64,000 nucleotides of DNA, from positions 28,682 to 92,681 of the forward strand of contig ONJC01000017.1 in assembly GCA_900318035.1 (NCBI GenBank), read 5' to 3'. The translations under genes and the position numbers were made by a program. Source of the stretch: an uncultured Methanobrevibacter sp. Its GTDB lineage: Archaea; Methanobacteriota; Methanobacteria; Methanobacteriales; Methanobacteriaceae. Numbering within the stretch: the first letter of the stretch is position 1; every line of letters begins with the position of its first letter. The notes below the pieces were generated by a model that ran no database searches, had not been told where the DNA came from, and worked only from the letters and a program-made list of their open reading frames with translations. Below, in pieces: positions 28,005-36,343 of this stretch.

Positions 28005-28256
28005 TTATATGTAAGATTTAATTTTGTAAATTAGCACTGAAAGCCCAAAAATAATAACGGGCATAATTACATCCATTACTATTTCAATTGAATTTGGATT
28101 GCAAAATAATTCTTCAAGTCCAAATACCCAAACACCAATTAAAAAAAAATATGATTGATAAACCGTAAAAGAATACATCTTAAAAAAAGTAAAACAGATT
28201 AATTTCATCAATTTTTTATTTTTTAAATCATCACAAAAAACATGAAGAAAAACCAC
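28005..28256 (-). CDS. Small hydrophobic ORF of unknown function
   Basis: An 83-codon frame with two hydrophobic segments (around MYSFTVYQSYFFLIGVWVFG and IVMDVIMPVIIFGLSVLIY). No ribosome site is apparent at the first start codon and no family is recognised. It lies in an AT-rich, gene-poor stretch next to the broken 5TMR gene and may be a relic rather than a gene. Confidence 0.3.
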   Translation of the reverse strand: MVFLHVFCDDLKNKKLMKLICFTFFKMYSFTVYQSYFFLIGVWVFGLEELFCNPNSIEIVMDVIMPVIIFGLSVLIYKIKSYI

Positions 28257-28697
28257 TTAATTTCCAAATTCAAAATAAAAATCAAAAACTTCATATAGAT
28301 TTAATTTTTTATGGCTTTGAAAAAATGAAAGAAAATTAATTAATAACCCCAAAAGTATACTCCTAATACTCCAATAAATATCAACACTTGAGAAATTGCA
28401 TGATGAAAAACATTCAAAAATATTATCAACCATAACAAATAATCAGTGATGCAACAACAGAAACATTCAAAACCCAAAGCATATCAAATCCCAAATCAAA
28501 AACCGCCCAATATCAAAAGAGATATTAAGATAAATTTTTTAAAAATAACCAAATCCCAAAACAAGACCACCACAAAAAAGACAATAATACGTACCTATAC
28601 AAGAAAAATTATTGAAAAAAATCACCCAATATTTGAGCGATAATCAACTAAAAAATTAGTCTGAGGAATATAAAATATTACTACAAAATTCGCCAAA
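28257..28697. other. AT-rich stretch without recognisable gene
   Basis: No supported coding region. A Lys/Gln/Asn-rich open frame on the plus strand (28446-28643) is low-complexity sequence with no ribosome site, and I do not accept it as a gene. The composition resembles decayed adhesin coding sequence. Confidence 0.4.
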
Positions 28698-28752
28698 AAG
28701 TATTACTTAGATACCTTTTTATACTATAAAATAAAATATAAAATATGCTAAT

Positions 28753-28866
28753 GCAAATAAAATAAAAGTTCATCTAAGCGTCCTTTAGGTGGATTCACTC
28801 TATTAATCACTCCATTTAACTAAAACCTAAAGGCATGAACTTATTTTATGAAAAGACTCTTTTTTT
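28753..28866 (+). ncRNA. Candidate small structured RNA with own promoter and oligo-T end
   Basis: A long imperfect hairpin. The outer arms are 28758-28773 and 28835-28849 (GTTCAT/ATGAAC within A/T-rich arms). The inner arms CCTTTAGGT at 28782-28790 and ACCTAAAGG at 28825-28833 pair perfectly across a 34-base loop. A TATA-like element (TTTTTATACTATAAAA, 28716-28731) lies about 25 bases before the left arm, where a transcript should begin. A run of T at 28860-28866 follows the right arm. Upstream of the TATA is the palindrome AAGTATTACTT (28698-28708). No open frame fits. The inference of an RNA gene rests on this promoter-hairpin-terminator order. Confidence 0.5.
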
Positions 28867-29095
28867 AAAAAAAAATTTTCAAATATGATTTTGCTTATTT
28901 TATTTGAAAAAGTATTACTCCACAATGCTTACAATTCAATGAAAATATATGTTTGATACCTAAAGGTTATATGATTTAATTCTATATATCAAAAACAATA
29001 TTGCACTGAAAATCAAATCATGATTTGAAAATCAATTATACAGCGACGAAATTAAATGAAAAAAAGGAATCTCATAAAAATCAAATTTTACCGAA

Positions 29096-29190
29096 AAATG
29101 ATGGTGTTCAAACCTACGTTTATTTTAATTATAGCCATCATTAAATATATGATAGCTGAAGTTCCATTAAAATAAAATAACGTCCCTATA
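29096..29190. other. Inverted-repeat cluster, unknown role
   Basis: ATGATGG at 29099-29105 pairs with CCATCAT at about 29136-29142, and ACGTTTATTTTAA (about 29117) with TTAAAATAAAATAACGT (about 29167) over overlapping spans, so two alternative hairpins compete. The site lies 60 bases beyond the end of coaBC (which runs the other way) with no gene inside. It could be an RNA switch-like structure, a terminator region or chance in AT-rich DNA. Confidence 0.3.
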
Positions 29191-29246
29191 ATATAAAGCA
29201 ATTGAATGTAAAAATAATGCTTTTAATAAAAGGAGATATAGATAAG

Positions 29247-30405
29247 CTATAATTTTTTAGAAATTACCTCACATATTGTTTTTGCAATTTCTCTTTTTGA
29301 AGCTAAAGGAACAGATAAAACATTATCATCTACAATCAAGACCTCATTATTGTCTGATCCGAAATGACACTCATTTTTTGAAATATCATTGGCAATAACC
29401 AAATCTGTACCCGCATCTGCAATCTGTTTTCTTGCACATCCGATAATTTCGTCACGGGAAATATTGAATTCAGCTTTAAATCCCACCAAAAAGATATCCG
29501 GATTGATTTTTTTAATTTGACGGATTATTTTTGTAGTAGGCTTCAGATTTAAAAAAAGAGAACTGCTGGAATCAATTTTTTTATCGGATTTTTGCCTGAA
29601 TTCAAAATCGGAAACTGCTGCGGTTGAAATAAATATATCATAATCTGAAATTAAACTTAAAACCACATCATTCATCTCTGAGCTGGTTTCAACATAAACA
29701 ACATCAAAAACAGCAGGAATATCAACACTGACATTAGCTACAATCAATTTTAAATCGGCACCACGAATGTATGCTTCCTTTGCAAGTTCAAGGCCCATCT
29801 TTCCGGAAGATTTATTTGTAATTCCCCTTACAGAATCGATAGGTTCATAAGTTCCGCCCAAACTTATTAAAACTTTTTTTCCTTTAATAGTATCAATCCT
29901 TTTTATTTAAATTAATAGCTCTCAAAGATTCTAAAACAATATCTTCCTTTGAAGGGAATTTTGCTTTTCCTTCATCCATGCGAGGTTTTATAAAAATAGC
30001 TGATTGCTCCTGTTTGATTTTTTCAATGTTGCCTTTGATAGCCTTATACATTGAATCATGCATTGAAGGAACAAAAATGATTGGAGTGTCATGCCCATAT
30101 GCAGTAATCAGAAGAGTGGATATCGGATTATCCGCTATTTTATATGCAAATTTGGAAATTGTATTTGCAGTAGCAGGCGCAACCAAAATCAAATCCTCCT
30201 GAGAGTATTTGACATGCTCAATATCGCCTGTTAATTTGGTCACAACTTCATTGCCTGTTGCAAACTCCATTGAATTAGGATGTATGATTTCGCAAGCCGC
30301 ATCACTCATAAAACATTTTACTTCAACATCGTTTCTTCTAAATTCACGAGCCAGCTTAATAGCTTCGCTGGCAGCAACACTGCCTGTTACACATAAAACA
30401 ATCAT
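29247..30405 (-). pseudogene. coaBC: Bifunctional CoaBC (phosphopantothenoylcysteine synthetase/decarboxylase), split by a one-base frameshift
   Basis: CoaBC joins cysteine to phosphopantothenate (CoaB) and decarboxylates the product (CoaC, FMN) for coenzyme A. CoaC begins at ATG 30405 (MIVLCVTGSVAASEA) and has VAPATANTISKFAYKIADN and PSMHDSMY. It ends early at 29893-29895. In the next frame the sequence continues KGKKVLISLGGTYEPIDSVRGITNKSSGKMG, the CoaB domain, to 29247. The frames meet at a run of five A (minus strand; 29900-29904). Removing one A yields a continuous 385-residue protein of normal CoaBC length. No good start codon exists for a separate CoaB (only TTG inside the first strand), so the break matters. 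Because CoA is essential, sequencing error is the likelier cause. It is the third gene of a tight run after the PsbP-like gene. Confidence 0.85.
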
Positions 30406-30424
30406 ATTAACACCAAAAAAAGAA

Positions 30425-30970
30425 TTAATTAATTTGTATATTTGACAATACAAAATCAAAAACATACAAATTATTTTCAAAATCTGAAATAGGAGCGCTG
30501 TACATTATAACATAAGCCTGACCGCCTTTTTCAAACCAGATGGCCTTATGTTCCTTTTCACCGGTTCCCTGAGTAGAGGTATAAACATATTCATAGGCTT
30601 CCTTATTATTAACAACAACAGAACCTGAGGAGACTAACTTGTAAGAGCTGTCCTTTTTCATTTTATCATAAGTTTCATTTACAAATGAACCGAACTCTCC
30701 TTCAAACGGTTTCTTTTCAATGTTAATGTTAATCTTACCAATGCCCAATCCATCTACAGAACTGATTTTGGAAATCGCCATTACAGAATAATTTGAAGTT
30801 GCCTGAGAATCACCCCAATCGGATGGGTATTGTATGGTAATTCCTCCTTTTGACAAAGTCAATATGCTTACATCAGTATTATTATCAGCACTTGATACCG
30901 CAGTAACGGAAACTAAAAATAATAAGACCATGAGAATAATCATGCTTCCTTTAAACACATTAATTTTCAT
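30425..30970 (-). CDS. Exported PsbP-related protein
   Basis: A 181-residue protein with an N-terminal signal peptide (hydrophobic MIILMVLLFLVSVTAV, cleavage near VSSA). It is followed by a globular domain starting TLSKGGITIQYPSDWGDSQA and containing EYVYTSTQGTGEKEHKAIWFEKGGQAYVIMYSAP. That layout matches small archaeal exported proteins called PsbP-related. Function is unknown; no metal or catalytic motif is evident. Start ATG has AGGTGAT upstream. It lies 20 bases after the one-helix membrane gene and 19 bases before coaC, so all three are probably co-transcribed. Confidence 0.7.
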   Translation of the reverse strand: MKINVFKGSMIILMVLLFLVSVTAVSSADNNTDVSILTLSKGGITIQYPSDWGDSQATSNYSVMAISKISSVDGLGIGKININIEKKPFEGEFGSFVNETYDKMKKDSSYKLVSSGSVVVNNKEAYEYVYTSTQGTGEKEHKAIWFEKGGQAYVIMYSAPISDFENNLYVFDFVLSNIQIN

Positions 30971-30990
30971 AATATCACCTATAGAATGGA

Positions 30991-31701
30991 TTAATTTCCT
31001 CCACTATCCGAAGTGGTCACCACATTACTGGCACCATTATCATACGAACTGCCTTGTGAACCTTGAGACTGGGAAGAGGAATCAGAACCTTGATAGCTAT
31101 ACGAATTACTTGACTGACTATACTGATTATACGAGTTGTCCGAAGTTGTCTCCAGATTGCTATTGGCACTATTGGAAGTACTGTAAGAAGTGTAATTATA
31201 ATATGTTTTTGTTGTGTTGACCTTTGCATTTTCTTGAAATTCAGGGAATGCAGTATCATCTACAACAGCAACTGTTTCTCCTTGAGATATTGATCCAAAA
31301 TCAAAATTAAAAATACCATATGCAGTACCTGCAGTAAAAGCTATTACCAATATTAACAGCAGCAATAATTTGAATGTTCCGCTGTCTATTGAAGATTTTT
31401 TCTTCTTATTATAATTTTTATCTGATTTTTTAGGATTAATAATATATTTTTGAACCAAATCTTGTTCTTGTTTTCTTTTATTTTTGGTAGGCCTTTTATT
31501 TCTTCTTTTTCTAGTATCTGAAGAGGGTTTGCCTTGCATTGACCTAATTCTTTTAGTTGCATCACGAGCATCTATTGAATTAAGTTTATCTTCATATTTG
31601 GACCTGAAATAGCTATACTTTTCGGCGGATATTTTTCCAGACCTGTAATCAGATTCCAAACTGTTCATGATACCAAGAAGTTTATCTCTATCATCTGACA
31701 T
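30991..31701 (-). CDS. Single-pass membrane protein with Ser/Asn-rich external tail
   Basis: A 236-residue protein of three parts. A basic cytoplasmic region (about 1-108) starts with a short helical domain (MSDDRDKLLGIMNSLESDYR) and then KRRNKRPTKNKRK-type sequence. One transmembrane helix (about 110-130, FKLLLLLILVIAFTAGTAYG) follows. The rest is an outward low-complexity tail of Ser, Asn, Tyr and Gln (about 160-236). No family recognised; the design suggests a cell-envelope linker or anchor. Start ATG 31701 has GGGAGGTAGG before it. The PsbP-like exported protein follows by 20 bases and may work with it. Confidence 0.65.
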   Translation of the reverse strand: MSDDRDKLLGIMNSLESDYRSGKISAEKYSYFRSKYEDKLNSIDARDATKRIRSMQGKPSSDTRKRRNKRPTKNKRKQEQDLVQKYIINPKKSDKNYNKKKKSSIDSGTFKLLLLLILVIAFTAGTAYGIFNFDFGSISQGETVAVVDDTAFPEFQENAKVNTTKTYYNYTSYSTSNSANSNLETTSDNSYNQYSQSSNSYSYQGSDSSSQSQGSQGSSYDNGASNVVTTSDSGGN

Positions 31702-31758
31702 GTTCCTACCTCCCTGAATTTATACATAATAAATTATATATAAACATTAATTTAAAGT

Positions 31759-32568
31759 TTACCTAACATATTGCGGATAAGAACCTAAAACCTTAAAATA
31801 ATATGTCTGTTCCTGGACTTCTTCTAAAATATTTTGGATTAATTCCTCATCTTTGTGTCCATTAAAATCAACGAAGAACAGATATTTGCCCAAACCTTTT
31901 TTTGAAGGTCTTGATTCAATCTTAGTCAAGTTGATGTTATTTTTTTCAAAAATTCCCAAAATGTTGTATAATCCTCCAGGCTTATCCTCATAAATGGAAA
32001 ATATGATTGATGTTTTGTCATCGCCTGTGAGTTCGTGGTCCTCTTTTGAAACAACGACGAATCTGGTTGCGTTATTGTCCACATCCTGAATGTTTGATTC
32101 CAGGATTTCCAGACCATACAACTCGACAATCTTGGAATTTCCAATAGCCGCTTTCGATTTATCTCCTATAATATCCTTAGCGGCTCTCGCAGTGCTTATC
32201 GCATAATGAGGCTGAATATTGTTTTTTCTGACAAAATCCTGACACTGCGCCAATGCCTGAGCATGGGAATACACATCTTCAATATCCTCCATTTTACAAC
32301 CCGGATTTACAATGAAATTCTGGTTGATTGGAAGGATGATTTCCTTAAAAATTTTCAAATCGAATTTATGGGCCAGTGAATCTAGAGTAATACCTACAGG
32401 TCCCTCAATGGAATTTTCTATTGGAACAACACCAAAAGAACAATCTCCATTAGCTACACTTTCCATAACTGCCGGAATAGTGCAATAGGGAATCAGATCT
32501 TCACCCATCATATTTGCCGCTTCATGGGTAAATGTTCCTTTAGGACCTAAAAATGAAATTGAAGTAAT
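31759..32568 (-). CDS. pheA: Prephenate dehydratase, probably starting at ATT
   Basis: Converts prephenate to phenylpyruvate for phenylalanine synthesis. The catalytic domain has GPKGTFTHEAA, CSFGVVPIENSIEGPV, the NATRFVVVS block with the essential Thr-Arg (about 180-190), then an ACT domain (DKTSIIFSIYEDKPGGLYNIL, ending SYPQYVR) that senses phenylalanine; ESRPSKKGLGKYLFFVD is the usual ACT block. The conserved N-terminal strand SISFLGPKGTFTHEAA is in frame upstream of the first ATG (32511), so a start there would destroy the enzyme. Seven bases after a strong AAAGGGGG (32576-32583) the codon is ATT at 32566-32568. I take it as the start, giving 269 residues. A base change from ATG is the alternative. 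Confidence 0.85.
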   Translation of the reverse strand: MTSISFLGPKGTFTHEAANMMGEDLIPYCTIPAVMESVANGDCSFGVVPIENSIEGPVGITLDSLAHKFDLKIFKEIILPINQNFIVNPGCKMEDIEDVYSHAQALAQCQDFVRKNNIQPHYAISTARAAKDIIGDKSKAAIGNSKIVELYGLEILESNIQDVDNNATRFVVVSKEDHELTGDDKTSIIFSIYEDKPGGLYNILGIFEKNNINLTKIESRPSKKGLGKYLFFVDFNGHKDEELIQNILEEVQEQTYYFKVLGSYPQYVR

Positions 32569-32628
32569 TTTTAAACCCCCTTTAAAAAAAATAAAAAAAA
32601 GTAGTATAGTTGAGAAACTATACCATAT

Positions 32629-33429
32629 TTAAGATTCTAATTTTTCAATTAGTCTTAAAATATCTGTTTGTGTGATGATGCCTATCACATCTTCACCTTC
32701 AACAATAGGCAAACCGTTATATCCGGTTTCCATCATTATTTCAGATATTTCAGAAATAGACATGTCCTTTGTCACATAAACTGGATTAGTAGACATAATG
32801 TCATTGACTAAAACTTCCTTAATTTGAGATTTCTGATATTTTTCCGGAACTTTTTTCCTAAAGTCAATGAATGCTCTCATCAAATCTTTGGAAGTAATCA
32901 TTCCAACAAGTTCATCATCATCTAAAACAGGCAATCTTCCAACATTAGATTCCAGCATTACCCTTCTTGCATGGATAAGTCTTTCAGTTGGAGACACATA
33001 TTTTACATCTTTTGACATTATTTCCTTTACAGTTATCTTATCAAATGCAATTCCGTTTGCAAGAGTTACAAAATCGGCTTTGGAAACAATACCCACCATC
33101 TTCTCATCATTCATGACTGGAACGGATCCGATACCATTTTCCAACATTAATTTTGCCACTTCTTCTAATTGCATTTCCTGTGGAACTGTAAATACATCTT
33201 TAACCATTACAGATGAAATATGAAGTCTTGATGCAGGCATGCTTTCATATTTTGAAGATCCAAGCTTATTAGCTATGTCCCTTTCTGAAATAATACCCAC
33301 TAATTCTTTATTATTAGTTACAGGTAAACGTGACACGTTATTTTTACGTAACAATTTTAAAGCATCAGAAAGATTTTGATCTTTGTCTACAGTGATTAAA
33401 TCCTCAGACATCAAATTCTTAATTTGCAT
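32629..33429 (-). CDS. Protein with four CBS domains
   Basis: A 266-residue protein made of two CBS-domain pairs and nothing else. Each CBS has the pattern L-x-V-x-x-x-x-x-L-V-G-I-I/V-S/T-x-x-D, seen at LVGIISERDI, MVGIVSKADF, LVGMITSKDL and VIGIITQTDI. CBS pairs bind adenine nucleotides or SAM and commonly regulate a partner. It begins 26 bases after the end of a second four-CBS gene, of which it may be a duplicate. The partner cannot be named from the sequence. Confidence 0.88.
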   Translation of the reverse strand: MQIKNLMSEDLITVDKDQNLSDALKLLRKNNVSRLPVTNNKELVGIISERDIANKLGSSKYESMPASRLHISSVMVKDVFTVPQEMQLEEVAKLMLENGIGSVPVMNDEKMVGIVSKADFVTLANGIAFDKITVKEIMSKDVKYVSPTERLIHARRVMLESNVGRLPVLDDDELVGMITSKDLMRAFIDFRKKVPEKYQKSQIKEVLVNDIMSTNPVYVTKDMSISEISEIMMETGYNGLPIVEGEDVIGIITQTDILRLIEKLES

Positions 33430-33455
33430 ATTATCATCTCCTATATTTTATCTGT

Positions 33456-34391
33456 CTAAAATCTTTTAACTGCGTTTAATATATCTCTTTCAGTGATAAT
33501 TCCTAATACTTTATCGTTTTTAACAACTGGAACTCCACCAATATTCTTTTCTGAGAACAGTTCACACAATTCTCCGATAGTCATAGTAGGTTCAACAGTC
33601 ACAGGATCTTTTACCATAATGTCAGAAATAACTGTTTTTAAAACATCAGTTGCTAAATTGGAATTTAAATTATCAAACAATTCTTTTGCATTTAAGAATC
33701 TTATAACATCAGTAGAAGTTAAAATACCTAATAATTTTTTAGCTGCTTTGGAGATATCAGCTTCACCACCCACAATAGGGATTCTTCTTAAACCATTTCT
33801 AACCATGATTTTGCATGCACCTTCCAAAGGTGTTCCAGGAGTGGTAGTGAATACTTTAGGACTCATAAAGTCCTGTACGGTTTCTTTACCGGCCATGCCT
33901 GCAAGGGATAGTGCGATATCTCTTTCAGTTACAATACCTGCGAGTTTTCCATCACCATCAACAAGAGGAATAGCACCTAACTGATTATCTAACATGGTTT
34001 CAATGGTTTCTCCAATAGATGCCTTATTAGATAAAGTAATTAAATCACGGGTCATAATTTCCTTAATTGGTTCGTTAATAGCTGCCAGGAAGTTATCTTC
34101 GTATTTTTTCTCAATAATGTTGAATTTTTTTCCTCCACCAAAGAAATCTAATATATCCATTACTGTTACAATACCCAATAACTTGCCAGAACCAGGGTCT
34201 GTGATTGGTAATCTTCTAAATTCATGTTCCATCATTACTTTTGCAGTATCTTTAATAGGTTTTGTAGGAGGAATGGAAATAACATCTCTAGTTGCAATAG
34301 CCATTATGTCTCCTTCTTTATCGTGAACTTTTGTTTCACGTTCAACTGCACCTGTGTTTGATTTTCTGTTAATGGATGTTTTATTTTTCAT
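33456..34391 (-). CDS. Protein with four CBS domains (second copy)
   Basis: A 311-residue protein with four CBS domains ([30 protein letters not shown] and [10 protein letters not shown]) preceded by a polar 25-residue leader and with a longer insert between domains 1 and 2. Many archaea carry several stand-alone CBS proteins, which may regulate nucleotide metabolism or ion transport. Upstream is the divergent end of queE; downstream, on the same strand, is the 266-residue relative. Probably one transcript. Confidence 0.88.
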   Translation of the reverse strand: MKNKTSINRKSNTGAVERETKVHDKEGDIMAIATRDVISIPPTKPIKDTAKVMMEHEFRRLPITDPGSGKLLGIVTVMDILDFFGGGKKFNIIEKKYEDNFLAAINEPIKEIMTRDLITLSNKASIGETIETMLDNQLGAIPLVDGDGKLAGIVTERDIALSLAGMAGKETVQDFMSPKVFTTTPGTPLEGACKIMVRNGLRRIPIVGGEADISKAAKKLLGILTSTDVIRFLNAKELFDNLNSNLATDVLKTVISDIMVKDPVTVEPTMTIGELCELFSEKNIGGVPVVKNDKVLGIITERDILNAVKRF

Positions 34392-34456
34392 TTACACACC
34401 TCAATTTACAATTACGCTTCAAAAATTAAATAAAATCAATCATATTAAAACAAAAT

Positions 34457-35155
34457 TCACTCGATATCCAAAATCTTATGGATTTGAGGAATGGTGGAAA
34501 CTTCAAAATATTGCCCAACAATCTCAGAAAAATCAAATAATCTAAAATTAAGGTCCTTCCATTCTGATAATGGACTGGAAGGTTGGATAATTATTTGAAG
34601 GTTACTTTTGTTTGTAATATTTGCGGATAATTTTTCAACTACCTCTTTAAATGACTTTATTTTTGTTGAAGGCAATATAACTACTTTACAATATACATTT
34701 ATAGACTTCGCCATTAATAAATTTAGTGATTTAATCTCATTTATAAAAATACTTTCATCGAATTCACCGTCAAAATGCTCCGGCAATTTAATATCCAATG
34801 AAACCATATCCAAATTGTCAATTAAATCAATATTATCCGGCAAAGTACCATTAGTCTCTAGCATGATTTTTAAATCAAAATTTTTGCCGACTTCACTAAT
34901 AAAGTCAGGATATAAACTTGGTTCACCTCCAGTAAATGATATAGTTCTACAATCAGGAGTCAATAAATTATTTATTTCATCAGTAACTTGCTGAGGTGTC
35001 ATTAACTTGCCTGATTCTCTTGATTTACTATCATTGGTGTCACAATAATTACAGTTTAGATTGCATCCGGCAAATCTAACAAATATTTGGCGCTCACCGA
35101 TTAACAATCCTTCACCCTGAAAAGATGAAAAGATTTCAATAACTGGTGCTTTCAT
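34457..35155 (-). CDS. queE: 7-carboxy-7-deazaguanine synthase (radical SAM)
   Basis: A 232-residue radical SAM enzyme converting carboxytetrahydropterin to 7-carboxy-7-deazaguanine, on the route to preQ0 and, in archaea, archaeosine in tRNA. The N-terminal FSSFQGEG and FVRFAGCNLNCNYCDTND with the CxxxCxxC cluster motif, and SFTGGEPSLYP (GGEP), identify it. It overlaps the queD stop by one base (TAATG), so the two are translated together. The neighbourhood is DUF366-type gene, queD, queE in that order. Confidence 0.93.
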   Translation of the reverse strand: MKAPVIEIFSSFQGEGLLIGERQIFVRFAGCNLNCNYCDTNDSKSRESGKLMTPQQVTDEINNLLTPDCRTISFTGGEPSLYPDFISEVGKNFDLKIMLETNGTLPDNIDLIDNLDMVSLDIKLPEHFDGEFDESIFINEIKSLNLLMAKSINVYCKVVILPSTKIKSFKEVVEKLSANITNKSNLQIIIQPSSPLSEWKDLNFRLFDFSEIVGQYFEVSTIPQIHKILDIE

Positions 35156-35670
35156 TACAAATCTTTCCTGTATTCGGCGCCTTGACCGATTCCCTCATTG
35201 ACACAGACTGAAACATATTTTAGATTGTCATATGTTTCAGAAAGTTTTCTTGCCAATGTTTCTGCGAAAAATTTTGACAGCTCTTCAGCAGAAGTGTATG
35301 GAAGAGGCAAGAATACACAGTCAACTGCAGGAATAGTATATCCTTTACCGTCGATTTTAAAGTAAACTGATTTTTGTTTTTTCAAATCAAAAATAGAATC
35401 TTTTTCCTTATCAAAATCTTTAAAATCAATCAATTTGTTATAAACAGGAATCAGCAATCTATGATCAAGTTCGTCACAAATCGCTTTAGTGTATCCTTTA
35501 ACATCTTTAAAATCAACTACAAATTCAAATTCACCTGCTCTTTCCCCTTCGATTTCCACATCAACAAAGTAGGAGTGACCATGAATAAATCCGCATGATT
35601 CATGACCTGGAATAACATGAGCAGAGGAAAATCTTAAATTAGACTGAATACCATTTACTAAAATTTTCAT
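35155..35670 (-). CDS. queD: 6-carboxytetrahydropterin synthase (QueD/PTPS family)
   Basis: A 171-residue member of the 6-pyruvoyl-tetrahydropterin synthase fold. It makes carboxytetrahydropterin from dihydroneopterin triphosphate, the substrate for QueE. Zinc-binding His are in [29 protein letters not shown] (SSAH and HGH). The catalytic region includes CDELDHRLL, and the C-terminal [12 protein letters not shown] carries the conserved Glu. It overlaps the upstream DUF366-type gene by 4 bases and queE by 1. Archaeal versions are longer than bacterial ones, as here. Confidence 0.9.
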   Translation of the reverse strand: MKILVNGIQSNLRFSSAHVIPGHESCGFIHGHSYFVDVEIEGERAGEFEFVVDFKDVKGYTKAICDELDHRLLIPVYNKLIDFKDFDKEKDSIFDLKKQKSVYFKIDGKGYTIPAVDCVFLPLPYTSAEELSKFFAETLARKLSETYDNLKYVSVCVNEGIGQGAEYRKDL

Positions 35671-36260
35671 CCTAACACCTTGGTTTTACTTATATCGTTT
35701 TCAATTGTTTTTAGCTCATCAATGAATCTGTTTACTGTTTCATTGATTAAATCCAATAAATTATCCTCATCAAATATTTGTTTATCATCGACTCTAATAT
35801 CATACAGTCCAATGGTTTCAACATCACTTGGAGTTCCCTTATCTTCAAGGTTAAGTGCAAAATGTATTTTTGCAGAACTTAGTGAAACGCTGGCTATTGA
35901 AATGGATAATTTTCTGTTATCTACAAAGATATCATCACCTTCTCTTTTAGTTTGAATTCCATATTCTGTTAAAATCTCTCTAAAAATCATTACTAAAAGC
36001 CTTTGTCTTAAATAGGCAATCCTCATGTTCGGAGGTTGCTGGTCAAAAAATTCACAAATGAAATTAACCATGTAATTTGATTTGATTTCAAGCCCAACGT
36101 CTGCAAAATCCTTTAAGTTATCAGGAGTGATATTGACCGGACCAATCCAAGTTACGATTGATGAACCGTAAATTCCAAATTCTTGAAAGGCCCATGACGG
36201 ATTAATTTGACTTCCATCATATTCAAAAATTTCATCAACATGTTTATGAGTAATAATCAT
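35667..36260 (-). CDS. DUF366-type archaeal protein
   Basis: A 197-residue soluble protein starting [25 protein letters not shown] with a conserved-looking [10 protein letters not shown] and an [18 protein letters not shown] block. I recognise it as resembling the archaeal DUF366 family, which often adjoins queD and queE; its biochemical role is not established to my knowledge. It overlaps queD by 4 bases and is first in this three-gene run. The context suggests a part in 7-deazaguanine metabolism, but that is inference. An insertion sequence lies 84 bases upstream and may have separated the operon from its original promoter region. Confidence 0.6.
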   Translation of the reverse strand: MIITHKHVDEIFEYDGSQINPSWAFQEFGIYGSSIVTWIGPVNITPDNLKDFADVGLEIKSNYMVNFICEFFDQQPPNMRIAYLRQRLLVMIFREILTEYGIQTKREGDDIFVDNRKLSISIASVSLSSAKIHFALNLEDKGTPSDVETIGLYDIRVDDKQIFDEDNLLDLINETVNRFIDELKTIENDISKTKVLG

Positions 36261-36343
36261 GATAAAAACCTAAAATAATTAAATTACCTATTAATATTTA
36301 GTTAAAGGTATTAAAAAAAGTATCGTTTGGATGATTATGGGCT

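Noticed and set aside
28446..28643. 65-codon Lys/Gln-rich open frame
   Set aside because: No ribosome site, low complexity, and composition of decayed adhesin sequence.
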